From the NCBI RefSeq assembly GCF_003149105.1, contig NZ_QGDS01000010.1, positions 86,069 to 150,068 of the forward strand: a stretch of 64,000 bases of DNA. Direction: 5' to 3'. This document shows, piece by piece, positions 53,696 to 62,667 of the stretch. Position numbers and translations under genes: made by a program. Under the pieces are notes generated by a model. It did no database searches, was not told the origin of the DNA, and saw only the letters and a program-made list of their open reading frames with translations. Each line of letters opens with the position of its first letter. The stretch's first letter is position 1. Source of the DNA: Faecalicatena contorta (GTDB lineage: Bacteria > Bacillota > Clostridia > Lachnospirales > Lachnospiraceae).

Positions 53696-53995
53696 ATTTG
53701 TCGAATGTAATTATATTTTTTTATGAGAGCAACCTATATCACCCTACTTGTTATAAATCTTCTTATCTATCGAAATATCTAAAAGATATAGAAATTAACT
53801 GTTAACTTTATATAATTGTTCTAATTATATATGTTTGTCCAAAAAACTGCTTGAATGTATAAGAAAATATCTTTTGAATATTTTCTCTGTTCAGAAAATA
53901 CAAAGCCTATATTCTCCCCAAATAGGAAAATAAATACAATTTTCAGATTCATTCCACTCTGGTGCTCTAATGAAAGATGGGGATCTGGAGCATAT
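53696..53995. other. AT-rich gene-free stretch
   Basis: This roughly 300-bp stretch between the surface-protein upstream region and the GH32 terminator has no recognisable gene. Short open frames exist on both strands, but they lack ribosome sites and family resemblance. It probably holds distal promoter sequence of the surface-protein gene and possibly decayed sequence. Confidence 0.4.
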
Positions 53996-54032
53996 AAAAA
54001 AATGCCCCTCAAGTCATTTCATGACTTTCAGG
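53996..54032 (-). terminator. Probable terminator overlapping the end of the GH32 gene
   Basis: On the minus strand AAGTCAT-GAA-ATGACTT spans the last codons and, with flanking CCT/AGG pairing, is followed at short distance by ATTTTTTTATATG. The stem is AT-rich, so strength is uncertain. Confidence 0.45.
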
Positions 54033-55504
54033 ACATTCTCAATGTTCCACGTTTCCAATTTTTCTATGTATAGTTCGCCGTTCTCCGGCACGATATAATT
54101 ATTCGTCTGTGTCTCATCCGAAAACACATTACACGTCATGTTGTTCTGATAATTATTGCTAAAAACTTCTATAGAACTTCGGTCTATAAAAATATGAATA
54201 TCTAAGTACTGCTTGTTCTTTAAATTTATCTCACTTCTCGCAATCCCTGTACTCCATCCATCTGCACAGGTTCTGTCAAAACACATCTCTGCCTTCTGAA
54301 AATCAAAGAGAACCACCGCTTTCCTTGTATTATTCTCTCTAAGCTCCAGTTTGACCTTTCGGCTTGTTGTTTTTTCCAGATTTATCAGCATCTTGATTTC
54401 ACAGCTGCAGCCTGTATTCTTAACTTGATATTTCCCTTCACCAATAAGCAGATTATTTTCTGTCCCAGGGTCTGAGCGTAATTGCTCAAGTTCATGGATT
54501 GGCTTAAAACTCAATGTATTATCTTCTAATAATATCACTTCCCGGGGCAATGCAAAAAAACCAGACCATCCTTCTCGATACATCGGTCCCCAGTCCTTCC
54601 AGTGCGGCATCCATTCCCAGCCATTTGCCCATCCGGTGATGATTCTTCTGCCATCAGGAGCCAAAAAGGATTGCGGGGCGTAGTAATCCAGTCCCCAATC
54701 AATTTCTCCTGAAATATTGTAAAAGAACTTTCCCGTCCGATAGTCAAAATCACCCACCAGGTATACACACTTTCTTTCCTGAGCTCCCATGGGTGAAAAC
54801 ATCAGGACATATTTATCACCCAGAGGGTAAAAATCCGGGCATTCCCACATATACCCCCATTCGCCCCGGCTTTCTGCCAGAACATTAAAGTATTCCCAAT
54901 GAATCATATCCTTTGATTTATACAGCAGCGCCTGCCCTTTATCCTCCTTTTTTGTACCGCAGACCATATAAAAGGTATCTCTATGGCACCACACCTTCGG
55001 GTCCCGGAAGAAGTCTTTTGGTACGCCTTCCGGAGCGGCAATGACCGGGTTGCCTTCATATTTTTCAAAGTTAATTCCATCTTCACTCCAGGCAATGCAC
55101 TGACACTGCTCAAGTCCGTCTCCGTTGTTTGTAACTCCTGTATACATAAGATACAGCTTCTCATTATATTCAATTGCACTTCCGGAAAAACATCCTCCAA
55201 GGTAATGGTCATCGTATGCTTCACTGGGTGCTAATGCAGGGGGCAGGTGTTTCCAGCGAAGCATGTCTGAGCTAACCGCATGTCCCCAATGCACACTTCC
55301 CCAAAATCCTGCGTATGGGTAAAATTGATAAAAATAGTGATACTGTCCTTTATAATAAACAAGTCCATTTGGGTCATTCAGCCATCCTGTCTGAGGCATA
55401 AAATGAAAATCCTGCCGCATTCTTCCGTTTTTAACAGCACTCTCTTTAGCCTCTATTTCCACTTGTGCCTTTTCTATATTTTCTTTCATTATTGTTTTAG
55501 ACAT
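54014..55504 (-). CDS. GH32 beta-fructofuranosidase (sucrose/fructan hydrolase)
   Basis: This is a cytoplasmic glycoside hydrolase of family 32, 496 residues from ATG 55504 (GGAG upstream). The nucleophile Asp is in 'GWLNDPNGLVYY' near residue 44, 'FFRDPKVW' gives the transition-state Asp, and 'MWECPDFYPL' the acid/base Glu. The C-terminal beta-sandwich ends in 'DIHIFIDRSSIEVFSNN', typical of invertases and inulinases. There is no signal peptide, so it acts on imported oligosaccharides. It lies 20 bp after the GH172 gene and is last in the operon. Fructose-containing di- or oligosaccharides are the expected substrates. Confidence 0.92.
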   Translation of the reverse strand: MSKTIMKENIEKAQVEIEAKESAVKNGRMRQDFHFMPQTGWLNDPNGLVYYKGQYHYFYQFYPYAGFWGSVHWGHAVSSDMLRWKHLPPALAPSEAYDDHYLGGCFSGSAIEYNEKLYLMYTGVTNNGDGLEQCQCIAWSEDGINFEKYEGNPVIAAPEGVPKDFFRDPKVWCHRDTFYMVCGTKKEDKGQALLYKSKDMIHWEYFNVLAESRGEWGYMWECPDFYPLGDKYVLMFSPMGAQERKCVYLVGDFDYRTGKFFYNISGEIDWGLDYYAPQSFLAPDGRRIITGWANGWEWMPHWKDWGPMYREGWSGFFALPREVILLEDNTLSFKPIHELEQLRSDPGTENNLLIGEGKYQVKNTGCSCEIKMLINLEKTTSRKVKLELRENNTRKAVVLFDFQKAEMCFDRTCADGWSTGIARSEINLKNKQYLDIHIFIDRSSIEVFSNNYQNNMTCNVFSDETQTNNYIVPENGELYIEKLETWNIENVLKVMK

Positions 55505-55524
55505 GATCATCTCCACTGCTATAT

Positions 55525-56625
55525 TTATCTTGGCCGCCTTTTTTTACTCTCCGGCAGCTCACCATATTTCTTATGGGGCTCACTTTGATACCAGTATGCA
55601 GCACTGGATATATCATCCTGCCGCTCAAATAAGCCGCCATGATAAGAACCTATCTGCTGTGAGGTTACCTTTAAGTTTTCCTGAAAGAAGATGGGGTCCT
55701 CTAAGTGCCAGCGGTATAACCCTCTCATAGGGGGCACGTCATCATTGTGGTAAGGGCTGGTTACATATTTATCACTCTTTGAATAAAAGGGATATCCCAG
55801 ATATGCACTGTTGAAAGTTGTTTCCTGCATTCTGCCGCTATCGAAATTTGCAAAGCTCCATGAGCCTCCAAAATAATCTTCTAAGCCTGTACTGCTGATT
55901 GTGGGATACTCCCGGTCACCGTCAATGTAAAACTTCACCTCGCCCTCCCCCCACCAGTACCGCTCCAGAGAAGATATTGCATAATAGGTCCCTATATAAT
56001 ATCCTTTTCCCTCAATCGTGCCAGCAATTTCATAGTCCACACCATATTCCGTATAGGGATTTCTGTTCCACCTTGCATGAAAATACTTTGTCTCATTGGG
56101 CAGATCATCATACAGGCAGTAATCTATCTGATAGAAAAATTCCGAAATTGTGTTTTCATGCTGGTTTTCCAAGGTGATTTTAGCTCTTTTTTGAAATGGC
56201 ATTTTAAAATAGGAGTTAAACCCTCTTTGGGGCAGCACTACGATTGGCAATGAATTTACCATACACTCTTCCCCAAAACCACAGCAGAAAAAATCCCCTA
56301 ACGGAACCTCCACAGAGGGTTCCGCCTCCTCATCCCAGTACATTCTGAGAACCAGGTCACGCAGAACATACCGGTTTGCCGGAGTTGTCTGATTTGTTAC
56401 AGTCATCCAGATGTGAGTGATAACTCCTGCACCTTCCACATCAGCCAAGGTCACAGTCTCACCACTTTTTATATCCTTCAAACATGGGCTGCCTTTTCTT
56501 CCCTTTCCCAATACACTGGAAGACATTGCCCCCTTCCCTTTCGCCCCTGTAGGGTTTTCTGCATTTATCGCCCTGCTTGCCCCTTCCGTTAAAAAGGGAA
56601 GCCCGCTCAATCCTCCCAACAACAT
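55525..56625 (-). CDS. GH172 (DUF2961) fructofuranosidase/arabinofuranosidase-like enzyme
   Basis: This is a cytoplasmic enzyme of the DUF2961 family (366 residues from ATG 56625). The family, now GH172, includes difructose dianhydride I synthase/hydrolase (alpha-D-fructofuranosidase) and D-arabinofuranosidases. The catalytic region is recognisable: 'RYWWGEGEVKFYIDGD' followed by 'TISSTGLEDYFGGSW', each supplying a probable catalytic Glu. It sits between the CUT1 permease and the GH32 gene. Together with two GH32-type enzymes this points to cleavage of difructose anhydrides or alpha-fructosides followed by beta-fructoside hydrolysis. A D-arabinan-type role is less likely next to GH32. Confidence 0.85.
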   Translation of the reverse strand: MLLGGLSGLPFLTEGASRAINAENPTGAKGKGAMSSSVLGKGRKGSPCLKDIKSGETVTLADVEGAGVITHIWMTVTNQTTPANRYVLRDLVLRMYWDEEAEPSVEVPLGDFFCCGFGEECMVNSLPIVVLPQRGFNSYFKMPFQKRAKITLENQHENTISEFFYQIDYCLYDDLPNETKYFHARWNRNPYTEYGVDYEIAGTIEGKGYYIGTYYAISSLERYWWGEGEVKFYIDGDREYPTISSTGLEDYFGGSWSFANFDSGRMQETTFNSAYLGYPFYSKSDKYVTSPYHNDDVPPMRGLYRWHLEDPIFFQENLKVTSQQIGSYHGGLFERQDDISSAAYWYQSEPHKKYGELPESKKRRPR

Positions 56626-56636
56626 ACGTACACCTT

Positions 56637-57464
56637 TTATCCTTTCGTCGCTCCCATAGTCATACCGGATGTCACCCACTTATTTAATGCAAAATATATA
56701 ATCATGGGCGGCAAAATTGAAATTGTAATCGCTGCAAATGTTGAGCCCCAGTCGATATTTCCAAAGGCTCCCACATAATCCTTCAGCCCCATTGCTACTG
56801 TTTTTGCCTTGGAATCACTGATAAATGTATTTGCAAAAATAAAGTCATTCCAAATCAAAATACTGTACATGGAAGCTATTGTTATCACCGTATTTCTCGC
56901 CAGCGGAAATACAATTTTTACAAAAATACCGTAAGGTGTGCATCCATCCATAACAGCCGCCTCAATCAATTCATTTGGCACAAAGCTATAAAAACTTACA
57001 AACATCATGACAGATAACGGTAATGCAAATCCAACCTGGGGCAATACCATTGACATACTCGTGTTTAATACACCAGTTTTACTATAAAAGATAAAAAGCG
57101 GAATCAGCGTTATCTGTACAGGTACCATAATTCCAAATGTAAAAAAGCTATAGACCGCCTTATTAAATCTCATCTTAAACTTTGATAAAGCAAAGCCCGC
57201 CGTAGCGCTAAGAAATACTATAAGTATCAGAGATATTGCCGTCACCTTAAAGCTGTTCCACATATAGCCCAGTATTTTTCCGTCAGACCATACTTTCGCA
57301 AAATTCTGGAAAGTAAGGCTGGTTGGCAGAGAAAATGGTTTTGTTGCCAGCTCGGCGGATGGACGTACACTTGATATAAACAGCCACAAAACCGGGTAAA
57401 CCTGTATAAAAAGAAATGCAAGTATGACTATGGCAAAAATTACTTTTAGAGTTTTCTTTTTCAT
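56637..57464 (-). CDS. CUT1 sugar ABC transporter permease (MalG-like)
   Basis: This 275-residue membrane subunit has the permease-ATPase contact loop 'ELIEAAVMDGCTPYGIFVKIVFPLARN' near residue 180 and about six hydrophobic helices. The N-terminal helix and periplasmic segment resemble MalG/UgpE. It overlaps the MalF-like gene by 4 bp. The ATPase is not encoded nearby, so a shared MsmX/MsmK-type ATPase elsewhere is expected. Confidence 0.92.
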   Translation of the reverse strand: MKKKTLKVIFAIVILAFLFIQVYPVLWLFISSVRPSAELATKPFSLPTSLTFQNFAKVWSDGKILGYMWNSFKVTAISLILIVFLSATAGFALSKFKMRFNKAVYSFFTFGIMVPVQITLIPLFIFYSKTGVLNTSMSMVLPQVGFALPLSVMMFVSFYSFVPNELIEAAVMDGCTPYGIFVKIVFPLARNTVITIASMYSILIWNDFIFANTFISDSKAKTVAMGLKDYVGAFGNIDWGSTFAAITISILPPMIIYFALNKWVTSGMTMGATKG

Positions 57465-58390
57465 TTTCCATTTCTCCTTTGCTTTCTTTGTACTTTCTCC
57501 ATCTGTTTTATTTCACGGTCTTCCCTTGTAGTAAATGCTTTTCGTAAAAGATAAACAACAATAATACTTTCAATAATAATAAATACAGCCAGCGCACTTC
57601 CATATCCGTACTGGTTGCTTGAAAACGCCTTCTTATACATGTATGTGGACATCATTTCACTTGCATTTCCGGGCCCGCCTGCCGTCAGCAGGAACGGTAT
57701 ATCAAATCCCCTTAATGCTCCCGTTAAGCACATGGTTAAAGTAAGAAGCAAAATTTCTTTGATCAGTGGTATTTTTATTTTGAAAAGAATCTGAAGCTCT
57801 GAGGCACCGTCGATTTTTGCAGCTTCGTAAACGGACGGGTCTAAAGATACCAGCGCTGCATAAAAGATTACCATGTACATTCCGATAAAGCGCCATCCTT
57901 CCGGTACCGAAACTGCAGCCAAAACAGTTTTTACATTGGCAAGCCAGGAAGTTGCCGCATGTTCTAATCCTACCCCTGCCAGAAACTGATTCAGAAGCCC
58001 CAGTGGTTCTGTGGAATAAATACTGCGGAACAATTGGGCAATAGCAACTGTTGTAACAATACAAGGTATATAGTATAAGGTTTTCACCAAAGTTACTCTT
58101 TTTTTCATGTAGGTAAGCAGTATGGCAAACAGCAAACCTACGGAAAGCTGTATTACGACTACAATTACCAGATAAACAAGGTTATTTATAAGCGCTGTGT
58201 AAAAGACTTTATCTTTAAACATAGCAGCATAGTTTTCCAAACCAACAAATTTAGGTGCGCCAATACCGTTCCATTTCATAAAACTTAACCGGATTGATTC
58301 TTCAATCGGGTAAAAAACCGCAAAAATGTAGAATATTAACGCCGGCAGCAAAAAAACTGCATAGGCTTTTTTATTTTGAATGATACCCAT
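57461..58390 (-). CDS. CUT1 sugar ABC transporter permease (MalF-like)
   Basis: This membrane subunit has about 309 residues. ATG 58390 is preferred over one 12 bp upstream because the AAAGGA site abuts the latter. The contact loop 'SVYEAAKIDGASELQILFKIKIPLIKE' is near residue 205, and six helices are visible. It lies between the binding protein and the MalG-like gene and should pair with the latter as the channel. Confidence 0.92.
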   Translation of the reverse strand: MGIIQNKKAYAVFLLPALIFYIFAVFYPIEESIRLSFMKWNGIGAPKFVGLENYAAMFKDKVFYTALINNLVYLVIVVVIQLSVGLLFAILLTYMKKRVTLVKTLYYIPCIVTTVAIAQLFRSIYSTEPLGLLNQFLAGVGLEHAATSWLANVKTVLAAVSVPEGWRFIGMYMVIFYAALVSLDPSVYEAAKIDGASELQILFKIKIPLIKEILLLTLTMCLTGALRGFDIPFLLTAGGPGNASEMMSTYMYKKAFSSNQYGYGSALAVFIIIESIIVVYLLRKAFTTREDREIKQMEKVQRKQRRNGK

Positions 58391-58465
58391 ATTTATATCC
58401 ATTCCTTTCGCATCTTACGCCTTCATAAATCTCCAGGAAGATGACTTCTCCCTGGAGATTTAGAA

Positions 58466-59755
58466 TTAATCTTTCTTATTTGCTGCGATAGAGTCATCTA
58501 CCAGCTTCACAAACTCATCTGCACTCATGTCTCCGCTGGCAAGCAGGAGCATATTATCCTGCATGATTGTATTTGTGTCCGCATCAAGATACGTATCCCA
58601 GGGTTTCAGGAAATGTTCCCCGGTGCCTTCCATGTCCTCTCTGATTCTCAGGTATAAATCTGAAAATTCTACATCTTCAGGAAGTTCTGTTTTAATTGGT
58701 GACATCTGCTGTTTTTCAGCAAAGAGTTTTGCATAATTATCGATGATGTACAATGCAAAGTCTTTTGTCTTTTCATCAAACGTTTCAGCATTGAACGCCA
58801 TTCCTATTCCAGAATTTACACAGAATTCATTCGCACCTGTTTTTGCACCTTCCACTGCAGGCAGATAGAAATAGTCAATTTTGCCCTGGTCATATAAATC
58901 CTGCATTGCAGCAATTTCCCAGTCGCCAATATAGTACATTGCTGATTTCCCTTCCAGGAACATATTCTGTGCCGTTGCATAGTCTGTAGCTGCAAACCCG
59001 TCATTGAAATACTGGCCCATATCCTTTAAGAAGTTCACTGCTTTCATTCCTGTTTCGCTTCCCATAGATTCCTTGCCGTCTCTCAAATCAATGATGTAAT
59101 CATTCCCCGCATCTCTAAATGGCATCATTGCCAGATATCTCTGTACAGGCCAGCGGTCAATTCCATCCACAGAAATCGGTGTAACTCCATTTTCTTTCAG
59201 AACCTTGCAGACCTGTAACCACTCATCCATAGTTTTTGGTGCGCTCAGGTTATACTTCTCAAATATCTCTTTGTTATACCATGTCATTTCAACGTGATAT
59301 TCCAGGGGCAGTGTATACATTGATCCGTCGGTAAATTCCTGATATTTCAGCGCGATAGGATAAAATTTATCATATCTGTCATTATCTTCAAGAAATTGCT
59401 TTACATCTACGAGCATTCCTGCATCTACCAGTTCCTGGCAATAAGGATCTGCATCAATGTCGATAATATCCGGCATATTTCCTCCTGCAATCAAGGTCTT
59501 GAGTTTTTGCAGATAGGATGGCCTGTCCGCCGTGGTTTCAATCTCAATTTCCCACTTTCCGCCCTTTTCCTTACTATATTCATCTGCTATCTGGCGCATG
59601 GTCTGGTCTATCGCACCGTCTACAGGTCTTGATGTAAACCAGGTGACTTTCGTCACATCGCCGTCTTTACTCTCTTCTTTGTTGGAACCACATCCAACGA
59701 GCAGGGATGTAAGCATAACACCTGCTAATACTAGACTTAAAACTCTTCTCTTCAT
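58466..59755 (-). CDS. CUT1 ABC transporter substrate-binding lipoprotein
   Basis: This extracellular solute-binding protein of family 1 has 429 residues. The lipoprotein signal MKRRVLSLVLAGVMLTSLL ends in VGCGSN. The mature part has 'KVTWFTSRPVDGAIDQTM', 'MPDIIDIDADPYCQELVDAGMLVDV' and 'NMFLEGKSAMYYIGDWE', typical of oligosaccharide binders. It follows the GH32-like gene by 24 bp and precedes the permeases. The cargo is presumably the fructose-containing oligosaccharide handled by the adjacent hydrolases. Confidence 0.92.
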   Translation of the reverse strand: MKRRVLSLVLAGVMLTSLLVGCGSNKEESKDGDVTKVTWFTSRPVDGAIDQTMRQIADEYSKEKGGKWEIEIETTADRPSYLQKLKTLIAGGNMPDIIDIDADPYCQELVDAGMLVDVKQFLEDNDRYDKFYPIALKYQEFTDGSMYTLPLEYHVEMTWYNKEIFEKYNLSAPKTMDEWLQVCKVLKENGVTPISVDGIDRWPVQRYLAMMPFRDAGNDYIIDLRDGKESMGSETGMKAVNFLKDMGQYFNDGFAATDYATAQNMFLEGKSAMYYIGDWEIAAMQDLYDQGKIDYFYLPAVEGAKTGANEFCVNSGIGMAFNAETFDEKTKDFALYIIDNYAKLFAEKQQMSPIKTELPEDVEFSDLYLRIREDMEGTGEHFLKPWDTYLDADTNTIMQDNMLLLASGDMSADEFVKLVDDSIAANKKD

Positions 59756-59779
59756 AATTCCTTCCCTTCCTTGGCTTCC

Positions 59780-61213
59780 TTACTCCTTAACAGCCAAACT
59801 GCTTACTTTCACTTTTCCCTGTACCACATAAATCCCCAGCTTTCCACCCTTGTGGTCATACATTCTGGTGGAAAGGGCTGCTTGATTATTAATGTACAAT
59901 ACGCAAATATCATTTTCCCTAACAAGTAAGATATCAAACTTAGTTGTCTTTGGAAGTATGCGCTGGGTTTCTATCTGATATGGCATGTCACCGGCAATCT
60001 GCCACTGATAATGACCTTTGTTTGTACGCGGCCACATATCCCATGCCACAAGGTTATTATGTGGATTCATCCTTAAAAAATAACCTTTTTCCATCCCTTC
60101 ATCGGTATGAAGGGCAATTCCAAACTCTGTTCCCTCCATTACTTCAAAGGTACATTCCACTGAAAACCTGTCCGCCGGTGAATCATAAAGTACCGCCCCT
60201 AATGTCTCACTCTCTAACACCTGCTCTTTAAATTTACCATTATAGGTTACAGGGCTGCCTATTGGACAATCCTTTTTATAGAAATTTTTCATTCCGTCTA
60301 CAGGTGTCACATATAATTCAGGAGAATTGTCCTTCTGCCTGATTTCATGGAACACCATTGTTCCGCCCCAGTCCCACGGTCCAAAATCTGTCTCACCCTT
60401 TTTAGTTGCAATCCAGCCAAAAGCAAATCTCCGTTCACCGTCTGATGCCGTTTTAATAGCATAATTTGCTCTGGTATCAAAAACATCATCCTCAGGTATA
60501 ATCCACGGCCCTTTCAGGCTTTTTGAATAGCGGAAATGAGTGGTAAACCGGTCTGAAAAGGTAGAAAATACAAGATACCAATAATCTCCCATCTTAAACA
60601 CTTCAGGACACTCCATTGTAATGTACATTTCCGGATAGTAAAATGGCTCTGCATATTCCCAGTTCATCAAATCTTTTGATTTAGAAAGAGATACACATCC
60701 TCCTCTTAACTCTCCGCCGTCTTTTATCCTTGAGGCAAGAAGCATATAATAACATTCTTCCTCCTCATTCCAGAACACATAGGGATCTCTCCAGTCAAAT
60801 TCCTCGTATACACTGCCGTCAGAGTTATATATGAAATCCGGCACTGTTTCAAGATGGTTCAAATCACTGCCAACTGCCTGCATAACTGCCTGTACACTTT
60901 TACCGTTTACCTTGTAATCCTCGTTATATGCTGTGTAAAAAGCATGATATACATTATCCTTATCTTTAATTATGGACCCTGTATAAATATTCTTATTAGG
61001 CTCATTGTCCCCGCCACGCTTAATTGCTTCACCTTCATAATTAACGTTTATAAAATCCTTCGTAGTTGCCAGATGCCACGTTGTATCTTCCGCATATTGG
61101 TCTTTATAGATTCTAGGATCATGCAAGTAAAATGCATAATATGTTCCATTATCGTAATATGGAATCAAATCTCCTACCCATGCACTCTCTGGTCTGTAAA
61201 ACAAGTTTTTCAT
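59780..61213 (-). CDS. GH32-like glycoside hydrolase with atypical nucleophile motif
   Basis: This is a cytoplasmic five-bladed-propeller hydrolase of the GH32/GH68 clan (477 residues). The family's WMNDPNG is replaced by 'ESAWVGDLIPYYDNG' at the N-terminus, keeping an Asp that may still be the nucleophile. 'FDWRDPYVFW' keeps the RDP motif and 'ITMECPEVFKM' the EC acid/base motif. The C-terminal beta-sandwich ('DILLVRENDICVLYINNQAALSTRMY') resembles GH32. It is the first gene of the operon, divergent from the LacI at 61490. The altered motif suggests an unusual substrate such as a difructose anhydride or inulobiose; this is inferred. Confidence 0.82.
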   Translation of the reverse strand: MKNLFYRPESAWVGDLIPYYDNGTYYAFYLHDPRIYKDQYAEDTTWHLATTKDFINVNYEGEAIKRGGDNEPNKNIYTGSIIKDKDNVYHAFYTAYNEDYKVNGKSVQAVMQAVGSDLNHLETVPDFIYNSDGSVYEEFDWRDPYVFWNEEEECYYMLLASRIKDGGELRGGCVSLSKSKDLMNWEYAEPFYYPEMYITMECPEVFKMGDYWYLVFSTFSDRFTTHFRYSKSLKGPWIIPEDDVFDTRANYAIKTASDGERRFAFGWIATKKGETDFGPWDWGGTMVFHEIRQKDNSPELYVTPVDGMKNFYKKDCPIGSPVTYNGKFKEQVLESETLGAVLYDSPADRFSVECTFEVMEGTEFGIALHTDEGMEKGYFLRMNPHNNLVAWDMWPRTNKGHYQWQIAGDMPYQIETQRILPKTTKFDILLVRENDICVLYINNQAALSTRMYDHKGGKLGIYVVQGKVKVSSLAVKE

Positions 61214-61223
61214 TTCTTACCTC

Positions 61224-61422
61224 TTTCGTGCATCATGCGCCAAATGCACTATTTAATTATAAAAAAGCACTGCTTATTTACATATATAATATCATCTAAA
61301 AAATGCTTATAGCAATAGATTTCAACCACATTTTAAATATTCTGCACAAATATACATCTTTGAATTATCGTTTTTGTACAAAAGATATAGATTCAAACTG
61401 CAAATTCGTGCATTTCGTGCAT
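61224..61422. promoter_or_regulatory. Divergent regulatory region with three TTCGTGCAT operators
   Basis: WTTCGTGCAT occurs at 61224-61233, 61404-61413 and 61413-61422, the last two abutting. The first copy is just upstream of the GH32-like gene, the pair upstream of the lacI promoter. A TATAAT on the minus strand (61256-61261) and TTTACT-N16-TACAAT on the plus strand (61438-61465) are the likely promoters. The copies are about 180-190 bp apart, suitable for repression loops by the adjacent LacI protein. Confidence 0.5.
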
Positions 61423-61489
61423 TGGAAATTTTCACGCTTTACTTTATCGCTATTTATGATACAATATTTACATACGGAGGATCGCAATC

Positions 61490-62530
61490 ATGAAATGCAC
61501 AATAAAAGAAATCGCAGACGCCTTACAGCTATCACGTAATACAGTATCAAAAGCACTCAAGGGAAGTTCAGAAGTGTCTATATCTACACAGCAGCGCGTT
61601 TTTCAAAAGGCACAGGAAATGAATTATTTTAATGGACACGAAAAACAAAATATTGGTTTAGAAATCCCCTCATCAAGTAAAGGGTCAATTTTATTTTTAA
61701 CTAAGACACTGGCAAATGACTCTGAATTCTGGGGCAAGGTATTGAAAGGAATTGAGAAAATCCTGTCTTCATCGAACTACCGTTTAATTATAGCCACAAT
61801 GTCTGACAGCGATTTAAAAAAATTACAGTTTCCTGCTGCATTGAATGACCCCTCAATAAAAGGAATCATCATTGTTGAAATCTGTTACAAGTCGGTTTGT
61901 AAAGCACTTCTTCATTACAACCTCCCCATTGTAACCGTAGACATGCCAAAAGATTATTATAGTTTATTAGGAAAATTCGATATTGTTACAATGGAAAACC
62001 GGAAGAATATCTACCGGATAACAGAGAAATTGATTCAGAAAGGGTTAAAACGTTTTGCTTTTGTTGGAGACTTGTATTCAGGGAATGTGGGATATGGATT
62101 CTTAGAGAGATATGAAGCATTAGAGTTATGTCTTAAGAATCATGGGCTTCAATTAGACAAGACCTGCTCCTTCTTACATGAAACCGATGAAGATTATAGA
62201 AATTTTGAAACAGTTTTAGAGATGATGAAGTCCCTCTCTTCCCTCCCGGATGTTTTTGTATGCGGGAATGACTGGACCGCCATCCAGATTATGTATGCTT
62301 TACAGTTTTTAGGCTATAAAATCCCCAGGGATGTTAATATTATCGGCTTTGACAACATCCCCGCATCAGAGCGCATCGTGCCTGCTCTCACAACTATAAA
62401 TACACCAAAAGAGTACTTGGGAAGAGCTGCGGCAAGGCAGATTATTGAACGGATTGAATACCCTGATTCACCCTGCACCTTTTCTCAATATGCAACCGAG
62501 CTTATTGAGAGGGATTCCACGCTGGATTAA
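61490..62530 (+). CDS. LacI-family repressor of the GH32/GH172 operon
   Basis: This regulator has 346 residues with an N-terminal helix-turn-helix ('IKEIADALQLSRNTVSKALKGSSEVS') and a periplasmic-binding-like ligand domain ('GSILFLTKTLANDSEFWGKVLKGIE', 'DVFVCGNDWTAIQIMYAL', 'NIIGFDNIPASERIVPALTTINTP'). ATG 61490 has GGAGG nine bases upstream. It is transcribed divergently from the fructan-type operon and ends in its own terminator. The recognition helix (SRNTVSKAL) differs from that of the two LacI proteins at 16-18.5 kb, in line with different operators. Confidence 0.9.
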   Translation: MKCTIKEIADALQLSRNTVSKALKGSSEVSISTQQRVFQKAQEMNYFNGHEKQNIGLEIPSSSKGSILFLTKTLANDSEFWGKVLKGIEKILSSSNYRLIIATMSDSDLKKLQFPAALNDPSIKGIIIVEICYKSVCKALLHYNLPIVTVDMPKDYYSLLGKFDIVTMENRKNIYRITEKLIQKGLKRFAFVGDLYSGNVGYGFLERYEALELCLKNHGLQLDKTCSFLHETDEDYRNFETVLEMMKSLSSLPDVFVCGNDWTAIQIMYALQFLGYKIPRDVNIIGFDNIPASERIVPALTTINTPKEYLGRAAARQIIERIEYPDSPCTFSQYATELIERDSTLD

Positions 62531-62545
62531 AATAGTGAGATTTTC

Positions 62546-62579
62546 AAGCCGGTGCACCAAAAGGTGCATCGGCTTTTTT
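62546..62579 (+). terminator. Intrinsic terminator of the LacI gene
   Basis: AAGCCGGTGCACC and GGTGCATCGGCTT arms around AAAA (62546-62558 and 62563-62575, one wobble) are followed by TTTT. It lies 15 bp after the stop. Confidence 0.88.
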
Positions 62580-62593
62580 GTTGAAAAAGCTGC

Positions 62594-62646
62594 TTGACAT
62601 AACATCTACCTTGCAATACAATATAGAATAACCCTTGCATTACAAG
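62594..62646 (+). promoter_or_regulatory. Promoter and PadR-type operators of the padR gene
   Basis: TTGACA (62594-62599), 17 bp, TACAAT (62617-62622). The direct repeats CTTGCAWTACAA at 62610-62621 and 62634-62645 are 24 bp apart; the first overlaps the -10 box. CTTGCA/TACAAG-type palindromes are usual for small PadR autorepressors. Confidence 0.65.
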
Positions 62647-62667
62647 ATAGTGATAGGAGGAAAAAGT

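Noticed and set aside
53821..54012. Short minus-strand frame before the surface-protein upstream region
   Set aside because: No ribosome site, no recognised family, AT-driven composition; treated as non-coding.
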